From Desulfurobacteriaceae bacterium (GTDB lineage: Bacteria; Aquificota; Aquificia; Desulfurobacteriales; Desulfurobacteriaceae): a DNA stretch of 64,000 nucleotides. Of this stretch, positions 34,279 through 42,744 are shown in pieces. The stretch covers positions 1 to 64,000 of the forward strand of contig JAMOTD010000006.1 in the NCBI GenBank assembly GCA_027068415.1, in the 5' to 3' direction. Each line of letters opens with the position of its first letter. The stretch's first letter is position 1. Made by a program: the position numbers and the translations under genes. Under the pieces are notes generated by a model that saw only the letters and a program-made list of their open reading frames with translations, was not told the DNA's origin and ran no database searches.

Positions 34279-34720
34279 CCTTCTACTGCAGCCGGCCTCG
34301 GCTCAGGAAAAACTTGAGGTTAAAGAGGCAAAGAAAGAGATAGAGAGACTCGTTAAGCTGAGGGAGGAGGTAAAGAGGTTAATTGAGGAGAACAAGGAGC
34401 TCTTAAAGAAGATAGAGGAGGAGAGGGAAAAACTGAGGAGGGAGAGGGAGGAGTTTGAAAAGAGAGTAAAAGAGGTTAAAGCCCAGAGGTACGAGAAGCT
34501 GGCTCAGGTCTTCTCAAAGATGGACCCAGAGCTTGCAGGTCAGAAGATTTCGGCCTTCTCAGACCCAAAAGAAGCCGCCTACATACTCTACAACATGAAG
34601 TCAAGGAAGGCGGGAGAAATCCTCAACTACGTTGACCCAAAGGTCGTTGACGAGATAGTAAGGATACTGACCTCAATCAAAGGGAGCTCCGACGGCGGTA
34701 AATCCTTGCCAAAATCTTAG
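34232..34720 (+). CDS. MotE-like periplasmic protein (signal peptide, coiled coil, MgtE-N fold)
   Basis: About 162 residues from ATG 34232. A signal peptide (RFFMAVAAVSLLLQPASA) is followed by a coiled coil (EEREKLRREREEFEKRVKEVKAQ) and a C-terminal domain with FSKMDPELAGQKISAFSDPKEAAYILYNMKSRKAGEILNYVD-type repeats, like the MgtE N-terminal domain. MotE of epsilonproteobacteria has this design and helps MotC reach the motor. The start lies inside the FliJ-like gene; the 3' end overlaps flhB on the other strand by 44 bases. Confidence 0.75.
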   Translation: MRGLSIRFFMAVAAVSLLLQPASAQEKLEVKEAKKEIERLVKLREEVKRLIEENKELLKKIEEEREKLRREREEFEKRVKEVKAQRYEKLAQVFSKMDPELAGQKISAFSDPKEAAYILYNMKSRKAGEILNYVDPKVVDEIVRILTSIKGSSDGGKSLPKS

Positions 34721-35720
34721 CAACTACCCTGTAAAACTCCTCGGGAATGTAATCACCAACGTCGCAGGAGGAGTAGAGAGCCCTGGCAAGCTCCGGCTTT
34801 TCCTCAACGGGAACGCCGTTTTTAAGGGCAATCTCCTTAATTTTTAAAGCAACCTTATCAACCCCCTTTGCAACAACCTTCGGAGCGTGCATCTTCCCCC
34901 TCTCGTACTTAAGGGCAACTGCGTAGTGGGTCGGGTTTGTAATAACTACGTCGGCCTTGGGGACCTCGGCCATCATCCTCCTCATCGCAATCTCCCTCTG
35001 CCTCTTCCTTATGGCCGACTTGATGAGAGGATGCCCCTCGTACTGCTTCCTCTCTTCCTTAATCTCCTGCTTGCTCATCTTTAAGCTCTCCTCGTACTCC
35101 CACCGCCTATAGAGGAAGTCAACTGCAGCAATGGGAATTGAGAGGAGCCCGAAGGTAAAGAAGAGAATAACCAGCCACTTTACAAGGAGCTCCACCTGAG
35201 AGGAGAGGGGAAGGAGGGGAAAGGAGTAAAAGCCCGAGAGAGCGTACTTAACGGTAAAGTAGCCGACGGCAACGGCAACGGAGAGTTTAAGGGAGCTCTT
35301 TAAGGCCTCAAAGAGGCTCTTAAGAGAGAATACTCTCCCTAAACCCTTTATCGGGTTAACGTTGTCAAGCTTTGGAATCAGAGGCTTGAGGGAAAAGAGG
35401 AAACCGAACTGAACGGCGTTTGAGAGGATGCCGACAACAACGAGGCTCAGAAAGATTGGAAGGAGAAGGAGGAAGAGCTTAAAGAAAAAGGTTTTCGTTA
35501 AAAGAGAGAGCTCAAGGGAGTAGGCCTCGGAAAAGGCGTAGGAAAAGAGGGATTTTAGAACGGTATAGAGGTAGGGAAGGTAGAAGTAAAGGAAAACTGC
35601 CGTAAAGAAGAGGGTAGCAGATATGGGAACGTCTTGACTCTTTAATACCTGACCCTCCTCACGGGCTTTCTGGCGCCGCCGCGGGGTCGCCTTTTCGGTC
35701 TTTGAAGGGTCTTTAGCCAC
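34677..35720 (-). CDS. flhB: Flagellar export protein FlhB
   Basis: 347 residues. Substrate-specificity switch of the export gate in the inner membrane. The start EKTEKATPRRRQKAREEGQ-like segment, four membrane helices and the cytoplasmic autocleavage motif NPTH (VITNPTHYAVALKYE, near 263) are all present. It is the last gene of the long minus-strand flagellar series; its end overlaps the MotE-like gene. Confidence 0.96.
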   Translation of the reverse strand: MAKDPSKTEKATPRRRQKAREEGQVLKSQDVPISATLFFTAVFLYFYLPYLYTVLKSLFSYAFSEAYSLELSLLTKTFFFKLFLLLLPIFLSLVVVGILSNAVQFGFLFSLKPLIPKLDNVNPIKGLGRVFSLKSLFEALKSSLKLSVAVAVGYFTVKYALSGFYSFPLLPLSSQVELLVKWLVILFFTFGLLSIPIAAVDFLYRRWEYEESLKMSKQEIKEERKQYEGHPLIKSAIRKRQREIAMRRMMAEVPKADVVITNPTHYAVALKYERGKMHAPKVVAKGVDKVALKIKEIALKNGVPVEEKPELARALYSSCDVGDYIPEEFYRVVAKILARIYRRRSSL

Positions 35721-36495
35721 CTCTTAAAACCTCCAGGAGTTTAAAGAGGTCTTCCAAGTAGCGCTGAACGAGGTCAACTGTAAAGTAGACAACAACAGAA
35801 AAGCCGAAGGCGAGGGTTAAAAGCCCCACGAAAATCTGCAGTGGCAGGCCGACTATGAAGACGTTTATCTGGGGAATCAGCCTGTTCACGAGGGCAAGGG
35901 CGAGGTTGGTTATAAAGAGGGCAAAGATAAAGGGGAAGGCCAGCTTGAAGCCGAAGGTAAAGATTAAGGCCGACTCCTGAACGAGGAAGTGGAAGAGGGA
36001 GCTCCCGACACCAATATTTCCCGGAGGAATCAACTTAAAGCTCTGGTAGAGAGCCCCGACAAAGAGTTCATCCCCTCCCGTTGCAAAGAAGACTGCATAA
36101 AAGGTAAAGGCAAAGAGCCTTCCCACTATTGAGACCATTCCGAAGGTAGGGTCAAAGAGGTTTGCAATCGTTAAGCCCATCATGTAGCTGATAAGCTCGG
36201 CGGCATAGACGACAACGGCGTAGAAGATAGAGCCGATAAGGGCGAGGAAAAAGCCGATAAGGAACTCCTTAAGAGCCAAAAGGGCAAACTCAACGGTAGA
36301 AGCCGGAGGAGGAAAGTTAAGGGGAGCCAGAGAGGAAAAGAAGAAGGAGAAGGCCAGCAGGAGAACCACCCTAACGGTGGCGGGAACGAAGGGGGTTGAG
36401 AAGAAGGGGAAGGCCATAAAGAAGGCAGAGAGTCTTATAAAGACGAAAAGAAATCCCCAGTAGTGGGAGGAGATGTAGTCAAAGAGCCCGCTCAT
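35713..36495 (-). CDS. fliR: Flagellar export protein FliR
   Basis: 260 residues with about six hydrophobic segments, including FVFIRLSAFFMAFPFFSTPFVPATVRVVLLLAFSFF at the start and GLPLQIFVGLLTLAFGF near the end. FliR forms the export gate with FliP and FliQ. It overlaps fliQ by four bases (ATGA) and flhB by eight bases. Confidence 0.95.
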   Translation of the reverse strand: MSGLFDYISSHYWGFLFVFIRLSAFFMAFPFFSTPFVPATVRVVLLLAFSFFFSSLAPLNFPPPASTVEFALLALKEFLIGFFLALIGSIFYAVVVYAAELISYMMGLTIANLFDPTFGMVSIVGRLFAFTFYAVFFATGGDELFVGALYQSFKLIPPGNIGVGSSLFHFLVQESALIFTFGFKLAFPFIFALFITNLALALVNRLIPQINVFIVGLPLQIFVGLLTLAFGFSVVVYFTVDLVQRYLEDLFKLLEVLRGG

Positions 36496-36761
36496 CTTAC
36501 CATTTGAAGGAGGTAGAGGAAGTTTTCCCTCACGTAATCAACCATCTTAACGAGCATCCAGTTGCCCAAAACGTAAAGGACGACAAGGGTTGCAAGGATT
36601 TTAGGTATAAAGGTAAGGGTCATCTCGTGAATTTGGGTTGCCGCCTGAAAGACGCTTATAACCATTCCCACAATGAAGGTTATCATGAGAACGGGAGTAC
36701 CCACGAGGAAGGCAACCTCAAGCATCTTCTGTCCCAAAGTAACAACCTGGTCAACTGTCAT
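36492..36761 (-). CDS. fliQ: Flagellar export protein FliQ
   Basis: 89 residues, the normal length, two membrane helices (FLVGTPVLMITFIVGMVISVFQAATQI and ATLVVLYVLGNWML). The ATG at 36759-36761 overlaps the fliP stop (ATGA) and begins the conserved MTVDQVVTLG; a longer frame to 36800 lies inside fliP. Confidence 0.95.
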   Translation of the reverse strand: MTVDQVVTLGQKMLEVAFLVGTPVLMITFIVGMVISVFQAATQIHEMTLTFIPKILATLVVLYVLGNWMLVKMVDYVRENFLYLLQMVR

Positions 36762-37462
36762 TTGTAGCTCTCTACGATTGACTTTATAAGGAGCTCCCAC
36801 CCTCCAGAAACGACAAAGAGAATGAGCTTAAAGGGTAGGGAGAGCATCATGGGAGGTATCATCATCATACCCATTGACATCAGAATGCTGGCAACGAGGA
36901 AGTCAATAAGGATAAAGGGAAGGAAGACGACGAAGACGAACTCAAAGGCGGTCTTAACCTCGCTTACCATGAAGGCCGGAATGAGGGTTATGAAGGAGAG
37001 CTCCTTCGGCGAAGAGGGCTTTTCACCCCTTATGTCAAGAAAGAGCTTAAGCTCCTCTTTCCTGGTATTCCTCAGCATAAACTCCTTTAAGGGAACAGAA
37101 GCCCTCTCAACTGCTTCAACGTCGGAAATTTCACCGCTCAGGTAGGGCTTAAGGGCCACCCTGTCAATCTCTTTAAAGGTAGGGTACATAGTAAATAGGG
37201 TAAGGAAGAGGGAAAGGGCAACAACAACTTGGTTGGGAGGGGTTTGGGGTGTTCCCAGGGCGTGCCTTAAGAGGGAGAAGATTATTACGATTCTGGTGAA
37301 GCTGGTAACGGCAATAAGAATTGAAGGCAGAAGGGCTAAAACCGTAAGGAGAAACAAAATTTTAAGGGTTATATCAACCTGTCCCAACCTCTGGGCAATC
37401 TGGTTAAGGGTCTCTCCCCACGCTGCCGCTGGAATTAAGGCTATCAGCAGAACTCTCTTCAT
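36758..37462 (-). CDS. fliP: Flagellar export protein FliP
   Basis: 234 residues. A cleavable signal peptide (MKRVLLIALIPAAAWG) is followed by the signature LLPSILIAVTSFTRIVIIFSLLRHALGTPQTPPNQVVVALSLFLT, a periplasmic loop and IDFLVASILMSMGMMMIPP. FliP forms the core of the FliPQR export gate. Confidence 0.97.
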   Translation of the reverse strand: MKRVLLIALIPAAAWGETLNQIAQRLGQVDITLKILFLLTVLALLPSILIAVTSFTRIVIIFSLLRHALGTPQTPPNQVVVALSLFLTLFTMYPTFKEIDRVALKPYLSGEISDVEAVERASVPLKEFMLRNTRKEELKLFLDIRGEKPSSPKELSFITLIPAFMVSEVKTAFEFVFVVFLPFILIDFLVASILMSMGMMMIPPMMLSLPFKLILFVVSGGWELLIKSIVESYK

Positions 37463-37712
37463 CTTCCAACTCTTTCAAGAGCTTGAAGTCTCCTTTTGAG
37501 TAAAATCCCAGGTACCTTTTCTTTCCCGCACGGAAAATAATAAGCCCCGAATCGCCGCTCAAAGGGAGCCTCTCAAGGAGCTCCAGATTTCTCCCTCCTT
37601 GGGGGGAAAACCTTAAACCGTACCTGTTAACCAAGTAGTAGATGAGGAAGAGAGCCCCTATAAGAGTAAGGGAGTTTAAGAGGAAGTGGAGCTCGCTATA
37701 CAAGGTCAACAA
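37404..37712 (-). CDS. fliO: FliO-like flagellar export protein
   Basis: 102 residues. One membrane segment (LNSLTLIGALFLIYYLV) and a small cytoplasmic domain (LELLERLPLSGDSGLIIFRAGKKRYLG) like the SH3-type domain of FliO, which helps assemble FliP. Its position between fliN and fliP is the usual one. It overlaps fliP by 59 bases and the short fliN by 17 bases. Confidence 0.8.
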   Translation of the reverse strand: MLTLYSELHFLLNSLTLIGALFLIYYLVNRYGLRFSPQGGRNLELLERLPLSGDSGLIIFRAGKKRYLGFYSKGDFKLLKELEDEESSADSLNSSGSVGRDP

Positions 37713-37932
37713 GCCTCAAGCTAACTTTATCGTTAATAACTATAAGCTCCCCGATGCCGAACTTCTCGTCGTTAAGGCGAACCTCAAGGTAGTCTTCAAG
37801 TTTCGTATCAAGGGTTATAAGGTCTCCCTCTTTAAGCTTAAGGACCTTAGAGAGGGGAAGCTCCTTACTCCCCAAAACGAGGGAGATCTTTAACCTGATA
37901 TCCTTAAACCTCTCTAACCTGCCCTCTTTCAT
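37696..37932 (-). CDS. fliN: Short SpoA-domain FliN-like protein
   Basis: 78 residues, only a SpoA domain: ISLVLGSKELPLSKVLKLKEGDLITLDTKLEDYLEVRLND with a final IGELIVINDKVSLRLVDLV. FliN forms the lower C ring and binds FliH. A second, longer FliN-like protein lies next to fliM at 58127. This one occupies the ordinary fliL-fliN-fliO position. Which one is the main C-ring subunit cannot be told from sequence. Confidence 0.85.
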   Translation of the reverse strand: MKEGRLERFKDIRLKISLVLGSKELPLSKVLKLKEGDLITLDTKLEDYLEVRLNDEKFGIGELIVINDKVSLRLVDLV

Positions 37933-37935
37933 AAC

Positions 37936-38442
37936 TTATCCCGTCTGGATTATAAACTCGGTAAAGTAAACGTTCTTAACGCCGCCCAAAGGTAAAATAG
38001 CGTTAACCCTCTTTGCAATCTCCTCCTTCAAAAACTCAATTCCCTCTGGAGTTCTAATCTCGGAGGACTTCTTAGTCAGGAGCAGAGTGGTAATTGCGTC
38101 CTTAATTTCGGGAAGCCTCTTTTGGGCTTCGGCCTGAACCTTCTGGTCTTTAAGCTCAAGAACAACGGAGACCTTGAGGTATCTCTCAATGTCGGGGTCT
38201 GCAAGGTTAACGACGAAAGTCCCCAGGTCAAACATTACCCCGACGTTTTCGGTGGCCTTAATTTCCTCAATAATCTTCTCGGCCTGCTTCTCCTTGGTCT
38301 GCTCATTCTTCTTGTCAAGGACGAGGAACTTATAGGCGGCACCGCCGCCCACTGCTGCCAATATCAAGAATAGGAGAATGAAGATTAGCTTCTTCTTCCC
38401 CCCTTTGCTTTCCCGTTCCTGCTGCTTCTCTTCCTCAGCCAT
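37936..38442 (-). CDS. fliL: Flagellar basal-body-associated protein FliL
   Basis: 168 residues. Basic N-terminus (KGGKKK), one membrane helix (LIFILLFLILAAVGGGAAYKFLV), then the periplasmic FliL domain with DLGTFVVNLADPDIERYLKVSVVLEL and a C-terminus ending VYFTEFIIQTG. FliL forms rings around stator units. It sits between flgE and the short fliN. Confidence 0.95.
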   Translation of the reverse strand: MAEEEKQQERESKGGKKKLIFILLFLILAAVGGGAAYKFLVLDKKNEQTKEKQAEKIIEEIKATENVGVMFDLGTFVVNLADPDIERYLKVSVVLELKDQKVQAEAQKRLPEIKDAITTLLLTKKSSEIRTPEGIEFLKEEIAKRVNAILPLGGVKNVYFTEFIIQTG

Positions 38443-38453
38443 CTAAAACCCCG

Positions 38454-40163
38454 TTATCTCTTGATGTTCATTGTCTCCTGAAGAATCTGGTCGTCGGTTG
38501 TAATAACCCTTGCGTTGGCCTGGTAGGCCCTTTGGGCGGTAATCAGGTTGATAAACTCGTTGGCTATGTCAACGTTGGACATCTCAAGCATTCCGCTCCT
38601 GACCTTTGATATAACCCCTCCGGGCATAATCACGGGAGTAAAGGTCTGGACGTTGGGAACGTAGAGCCAGCTTCCCTTACGGACGAGCATCTCTTTATCC
38701 TTAAAGTTGGCTATTGCAAGGCGGGCTATGTTCTTAACCTTTCCGTTGGTATAGGAGGCCTTGATTGAACCGTCCTCGCTTACAGAAACGCTAATTAAAT
38801 CTCCTTTACTGTTCCCGTCCTGCTGGGCGTAGAAAATAAAGTCGGAGGCAAGCTGCTTCAGATTATCAACGAAAGCACACACGTCAACCGTATTTTTAGC
38901 ATCTGGGTCAGGGCTCGTCATCGTATCATAGCCCGTTATAAGAGGACACTTTACTGGATTATCAGGACTGGGAGCCCCTTCCGAAGCTGTAGAATCTACC
39001 GGCTCTATGTAATCTAAAACAATCTTATCAACGCTTGCGTCGTCAAGGGTGATTTTTCCGGCCGTATAGTCAATCTCACCTACCTTGTTCCCGCCCTCAT
39101 CAAGAATGTCACCTATGTAATGGGTCTCTGTAGTTGCACCGTCGTTAACGGTTATAGTCCTAACAACTCCGCTGTCGTGGTAGTTTACGAGAAACTCATC
39201 TCCTCCCCTTCCGACTTTCTTTATGTGGAGGCTTCCTATCGCGGCAGTAAGGGAGCTAACGTCAAAAGAGCCACCACTCTTTGTAAGGGTCGCGTCGTAG
39301 TTGTAGTTAACTTGGTATCCTGCTTTAATAGAGTCTTTTATAACTTCCCCTTTGTCGTCAAACTGAACCTCAAGGTAAGAGTAAAGAGTATCGTCAATAG
39401 CATTATCGGAAAGCTTTAACTTCATAGGAGTGATAGCACCGTCAACTGTTGTATAAATTCTCCAAGTGTTAACGTCAACCTTCTGGAAATAGTAAGAGAG
39501 GCTGTGGGCATTTCCGAGAGAGTCGTAAATAGTAATAGTATTTACGTAAGAATAACTGTCAGCCTCAGAAGGGTCAAAACCTACGTGATAGAAGGAGCTT
39601 CCAATTTCAGCACTGTCGTCCTCCATCACCTGAGCATCGCTAACCCTTGAATCAAGGTTTGATGGTGAGTTAAAGGTAATCTCTGTAGTCTCCTTGGGAG
39701 GTATATCCATAGGAACGTTAATATTTCCTACAGCACCCGCCATATTCCCGTCTTCGTCAAGCATCCAGCCCTGAACCTTCATACCGAGCATGTTTATAAG
39801 GTCGCCGTTTGCGTCAAGCCTGAACTGACCATTCCTTGTATAGTAGGTCATGCCCTCTTCATCCCTAACCATGAAAAAACCTTCACCGTCAAGGGCAAGG
39901 TCAAGAGGGTTGTTGGTATTCATAAAAGTTCCCTGACTGAAGTCCTTAACTGTGGCACTTACGAAAACTCCCCCTCCGATTTCCTGGTTTACTGGAGAGC
40001 CGTTTTTAAAAGTGGTTAAACTCCTTGCGAGAAGGTCTTCAAAAACGGCCCTCTCGGCCTTAAAGCCTACCGTATTAACGTTGGCAATGTTATCGGAGAT
40101 AACAGAGAGCCACCTCTTGTCTGCCGAAAGGCCGGTAAAGGCGGTGTAAAAAGATTGAAGCAT
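38454..40163 (-). CDS. flgE: Flagellar hook protein FlgE
   Basis: 569 residues. The N-terminus MLQSFYTAFTGLSADKRWLSVISDNIANVNTVGFK and C-terminus NVDIANEFINLITAQRAYQANARVITTDDQILQE are the D0 helices shared by rod and hook proteins. The middle is longer than E. coli FlgE (402). It holds a Thr/Asp/Gly-rich outer domain with two Cys (PVKCPLITGYDT and VDVCAF) that could form a surface disulfide. Codon use in this insert is richer in A+T than in the flanks. Confidence 0.95.
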   Translation of the reverse strand: MLQSFYTAFTGLSADKRWLSVISDNIANVNTVGFKAERAVFEDLLARSLTTFKNGSPVNQEIGGGVFVSATVKDFSQGTFMNTNNPLDLALDGEGFFMVRDEEGMTYYTRNGQFRLDANGDLINMLGMKVQGWMLDEDGNMAGAVGNINVPMDIPPKETTEITFNSPSNLDSRVSDAQVMEDDSAEIGSSFYHVGFDPSEADSYSYVNTITIYDSLGNAHSLSYYFQKVDVNTWRIYTTVDGAITPMKLKLSDNAIDDTLYSYLEVQFDDKGEVIKDSIKAGYQVNYNYDATLTKSGGSFDVSSLTAAIGSLHIKKVGRGGDEFLVNYHDSGVVRTITVNDGATTETHYIGDILDEGGNKVGEIDYTAGKITLDDASVDKIVLDYIEPVDSTASEGAPSPDNPVKCPLITGYDTMTSPDPDAKNTVDVCAFVDNLKQLASDFIFYAQQDGNSKGDLISVSVSEDGSIKASYTNGKVKNIARLAIANFKDKEMLVRKGSWLYVPNVQTFTPVIMPGGVISKVRSGMLEMSNVDIANEFINLITAQRAYQANARVITTDDQILQETMNIKR

Positions 40164-40165
40164 GG

Positions 40166-40819
40166 CTAACCTCCAATTGCGGTTATCTCACTAAAGGGTA
40201 TTTCAGAAACTTCTGTAGTTGCGTAAACCTTCCCGTCTTCTTTTCTCTTAACTCCCTCAACGAGGGCGTAACTCTCAACCTTCACGTCTAAAGAAGAACC
40301 GTCGGAGGCTTTTGCAATAACGCTAACGGTGTAGTAACCGTCGGGAAGGGAGGGGTTATCAATCTCTATCGGATAAGTTCCGGCAGATAAGTCGGTAAAG
40401 AGCTTCTCCTCAACGACGTTGCCCGAGCTGTCAAGAAGGCTAACCCTGACTTCAGAAGCGGGCCCGGAGAGGGTAAAGACGGCTCTCCCCTTACCCTCCT
40501 TGACGTAGGTCTGATTTCCCGAATACTGAATCTCCTTTCCTATAAAGGAGGAGGCAAAGAAGAGAGAATAGGAGTCAAGGGAGGAAATTAGCTTATCAAC
40601 GCTGCTCTCAAACGAGTTGAGGACTTCCATCTCCCTCAGCTTTACAGAGTTATCTATAAACCGGCTTATATCCTGAGCCTCAAGGGGGTCTTGCCACTGG
40701 ATATTCGCAAGGAGGACTTTTAGGAAGTCTTCCTGAGACATTTTGGCGTTATCGTAATTGGCAGGGACTATCTTGACTTGTGATTCATTATTCACTTTAT
40801 AGGTTCCATCTAATCCCAT
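40166..40819 (-). CDS. flgD: Hook cap protein FlgD
   Basis: 217 residues. KMSQEDFLKVLLANIQWQDPLEAQDISRFIDNSVKLREME is the conserved N-terminal part; the rest is the Ig-like and tudor-type domain (VFTLSGPASEVRVSLLDSSGNVV). FlgD guides hook assembly. It ends two bases before flgE and overlaps fliI by 23 bases. Confidence 0.94.
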   Translation of the reverse strand: MGLDGTYKVNNESQVKIVPANYDNAKMSQEDFLKVLLANIQWQDPLEAQDISRFIDNSVKLREMEVLNSFESSVDKLISSLDSYSLFFASSFIGKEIQYSGNQTYVKEGKGRAVFTLSGPASEVRVSLLDSSGNVVEEKLFTDLSAGTYPIEIDNPSLPDGYYTVSVIAKASDGSSLDVKVESYALVEGVKRKEDGKVYATTEVSEIPFSEITAIGG

Positions 40820-42116
40820 ACCTCTCTCCCTCCTTAATTATAGATTCTACCAACCTTGAGAGCTCCTCAAAACTCTCCTCAAGGTTAACTCTTTGGTTAA
40901 TACCCTGCCTTATAAACTCCTCAAGCTTTCCGTGAGCAAAGATAGAAAGGTCAACCTTCGGAGAGGTTCCCTTCTTGTAAAGCCCCAGCTGTATAACTTC
41001 TTGATTGTCCCTGTATAGGGTTTCAAGCTCAAAGACGACAGACTGGAGCTTCAATATCTCCTCACTGACTATCTGGGGAGTAAGCCTGCTTATACTCTTT
41101 AAGACATCAACCGCCGGAAAGAGACGCCTGTTTGCAAGCTCCCGCGAGAGGACTATGTGGCCGTCAAGGAGACCGACAGAGGCGTCTGCAACCGGGTCAA
41201 GGGAAATCTCGTCTCCCTCAACCAAAACGGTGAAAATACCCGTTATGCTTCCGCCTCCGACAAAGTTTCCGGCCCTCTCAACGAGCTTTGCAAGTGAGGA
41301 GAAGACGGAAGGGGTATAGCCTTTACTGGTAGGAGGCTCACCTACAGAAAGGCCGATTTCCCTCTGAGCCATCGCAAAGCGGGTCAGGGAGTCTATGAGG
41401 AGCAGAACGTTCTTACCCATTGAAGAGAAGTACTCTGCAATGGCGCAGGCCGTATAGGCAGCCCTGACTTTGGCAAGGGGAGGCATGTCGGAAGTCGCCA
41501 CTACAACTACGGAGCGCTCAAGGCCGCCGGCGAGATTATCCTCAATAAACTCCCTTACCTCCCTTCCCCTCTCACCTATTAAGGCAACAACGCTAACGTC
41601 GGCATCTGTGTACCTTGAAACCATTCCGAGGAGGGTACTCTTACCAACTCCCGCACCTGCGAAAATTCCCACCCTCTGCCCCTTAGCGACGGTTAGAAGG
41701 CCGTTTATAACCCTGATTCCCAAGTCAAGGGGCTGATTTATCCTTCCCCTCTTCAGAGGGTTAAGGGGAGAGGGCTTAAGGGGAACAAAGTCGGTAGGGG
41801 TAAAGTCCCTGCCGTTAAGGACCCTTCCGAAGGGGTCAATTACACAGCCCAAAACTTTGGGAGAGACCCCTATCTTTACCCCCGAGAGTTTTGCCTCAAT
41901 TTTTGTCCCTATGGTGATTCCCGTAGTGTCGTCGTAGGCCATAAGGAGGGTCTTGCCGTCCCTGAAGCCGACAACTTCGGCCTCTATGGAGCCGTTAACC
42001 TGACAGAAATCCCCTATGTGGACCTTGGGGAGCTTTGCCTCTATTATCGCCCCCTTAACTCCCTCAACCTTTCCTATAACCCTATACTTAGGAAGTCTTT
42101 TTAACCTCTCTTTCAA
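40797..42116 (-). CDS. fliI: Flagellum-specific ATPase FliI
   Basis: 439 residues. Walker A is GIFAGAGVGKSTLLG (near 155-169), with VVVALIGERGREVREF and LLLIDSLTRFAMAQREIGLSVGEPPTSKGYTPSVFS as F1/V1-like ATPase motifs. FliI drives unfolding and delivery of export substrates with FliH and FliJ. It overlaps fliH by 29 bases. Confidence 0.97.
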   Translation of the reverse strand: MKERLKRLPKYRVIGKVEGVKGAIIEAKLPKVHIGDFCQVNGSIEAEVVGFRDGKTLLMAYDDTTGITIGTKIEAKLSGVKIGVSPKVLGCVIDPFGRVLNGRDFTPTDFVPLKPSPLNPLKRGRINQPLDLGIRVINGLLTVAKGQRVGIFAGAGVGKSTLLGMVSRYTDADVSVVALIGERGREVREFIEDNLAGGLERSVVVVATSDMPPLAKVRAAYTACAIAEYFSSMGKNVLLLIDSLTRFAMAQREIGLSVGEPPTSKGYTPSVFSSLAKLVERAGNFVGGGSITGIFTVLVEGDEISLDPVADASVGLLDGHIVLSRELANRRLFPAVDVLKSISRLTPQIVSEEILKLQSVVFELETLYRDNQEVIQLGLYKKGTSPKVDLSIFAHGKLEEFIRQGINQRVNLEESFEELSRLVESIIKEGERYGIRWNL

Positions 42117-42744
42117 CTTCTTCCCTTAATAGGTTTAACTTCTCTTCAAAGTTTGACTCTACGGCAAAGTCCTTAAAGAGAACTCTGAAGTCGTAGTCTC
42201 CGAGCTCCGGGTTAACTCTAACCTTTTCTCCTTCAAGGGCTTGAGCCAGCTTCTCTCCAACCTCAATACCTATAAGCTCTTCTTGGGAAAACTCCTCGGC
42301 TATCCGGGAAATTTTCTCTTTGATGTAAGGAACGTTTGAGGGGTTAAGGTAGAGAAATTCAAGGATTTCAAAGAGGGAGTCAAGGAGAACTCTCCCCACC
42401 TCCTCAACCCTCCTCTTCTTCTCCTCCTCAAAGCTCTTTACTAATGAGTCAATATTCAGTTTTAAGGCCTCAAGCCGGGAGCCGAACTCCTGCATCAGCT
42501 CCCGCTCCTTCCTCTTAAGCTCCTCCTCTTTCTCCTTTAAACCCCTGCTATAGCCCTCTTCAAACCCTTTTTTGTAGGCCTCCTCTTTTACCCTCTCAAT
42601 CTCTTCCTTAAAGGAGGCCTGAAGCTTGAGAATCTCCCTCCTATACCTCTCCTCAAGCTCCTTTAAGGGCTCTTTCTCCTGCGAGCTCTCTTCTCTCTCC
42701 TTTTTAACCTCTATGAATGGCGAAAAGTCCTCAAGCTCAATCAT
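42088..42744 (-). CDS. fliH: FliH-like regulator of FliI
   Basis: 218 residues. A coiled coil (about 20-110) with the FliH-type Gly repeats in AYKKGFEEGYSRGLKEKEE is followed by a small V-type-stator-like domain (RRVEEVGRVLLDSLFEILEFLYLNP). Connects FliI to the C ring. It lies directly between fliF and fliI; fliG, which usually sits there, is elsewhere. Confidence 0.9.
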   Translation of the reverse strand: MIELEDFSPFIEVKKEREESSQEKEPLKELEERYRREILKLQASFKEEIERVKEEAYKKGFEEGYSRGLKEKEEELKRKERELMQEFGSRLEALKLNIDSLVKSFEEEKKRRVEEVGRVLLDSLFEILEFLYLNPSNVPYIKEKISRIAEEFSQEELIGIEVGEKLAQALEGEKVRVNPELGDYDFRVLFKDFAVESNFEEKLNLLREEVEREVKKTS

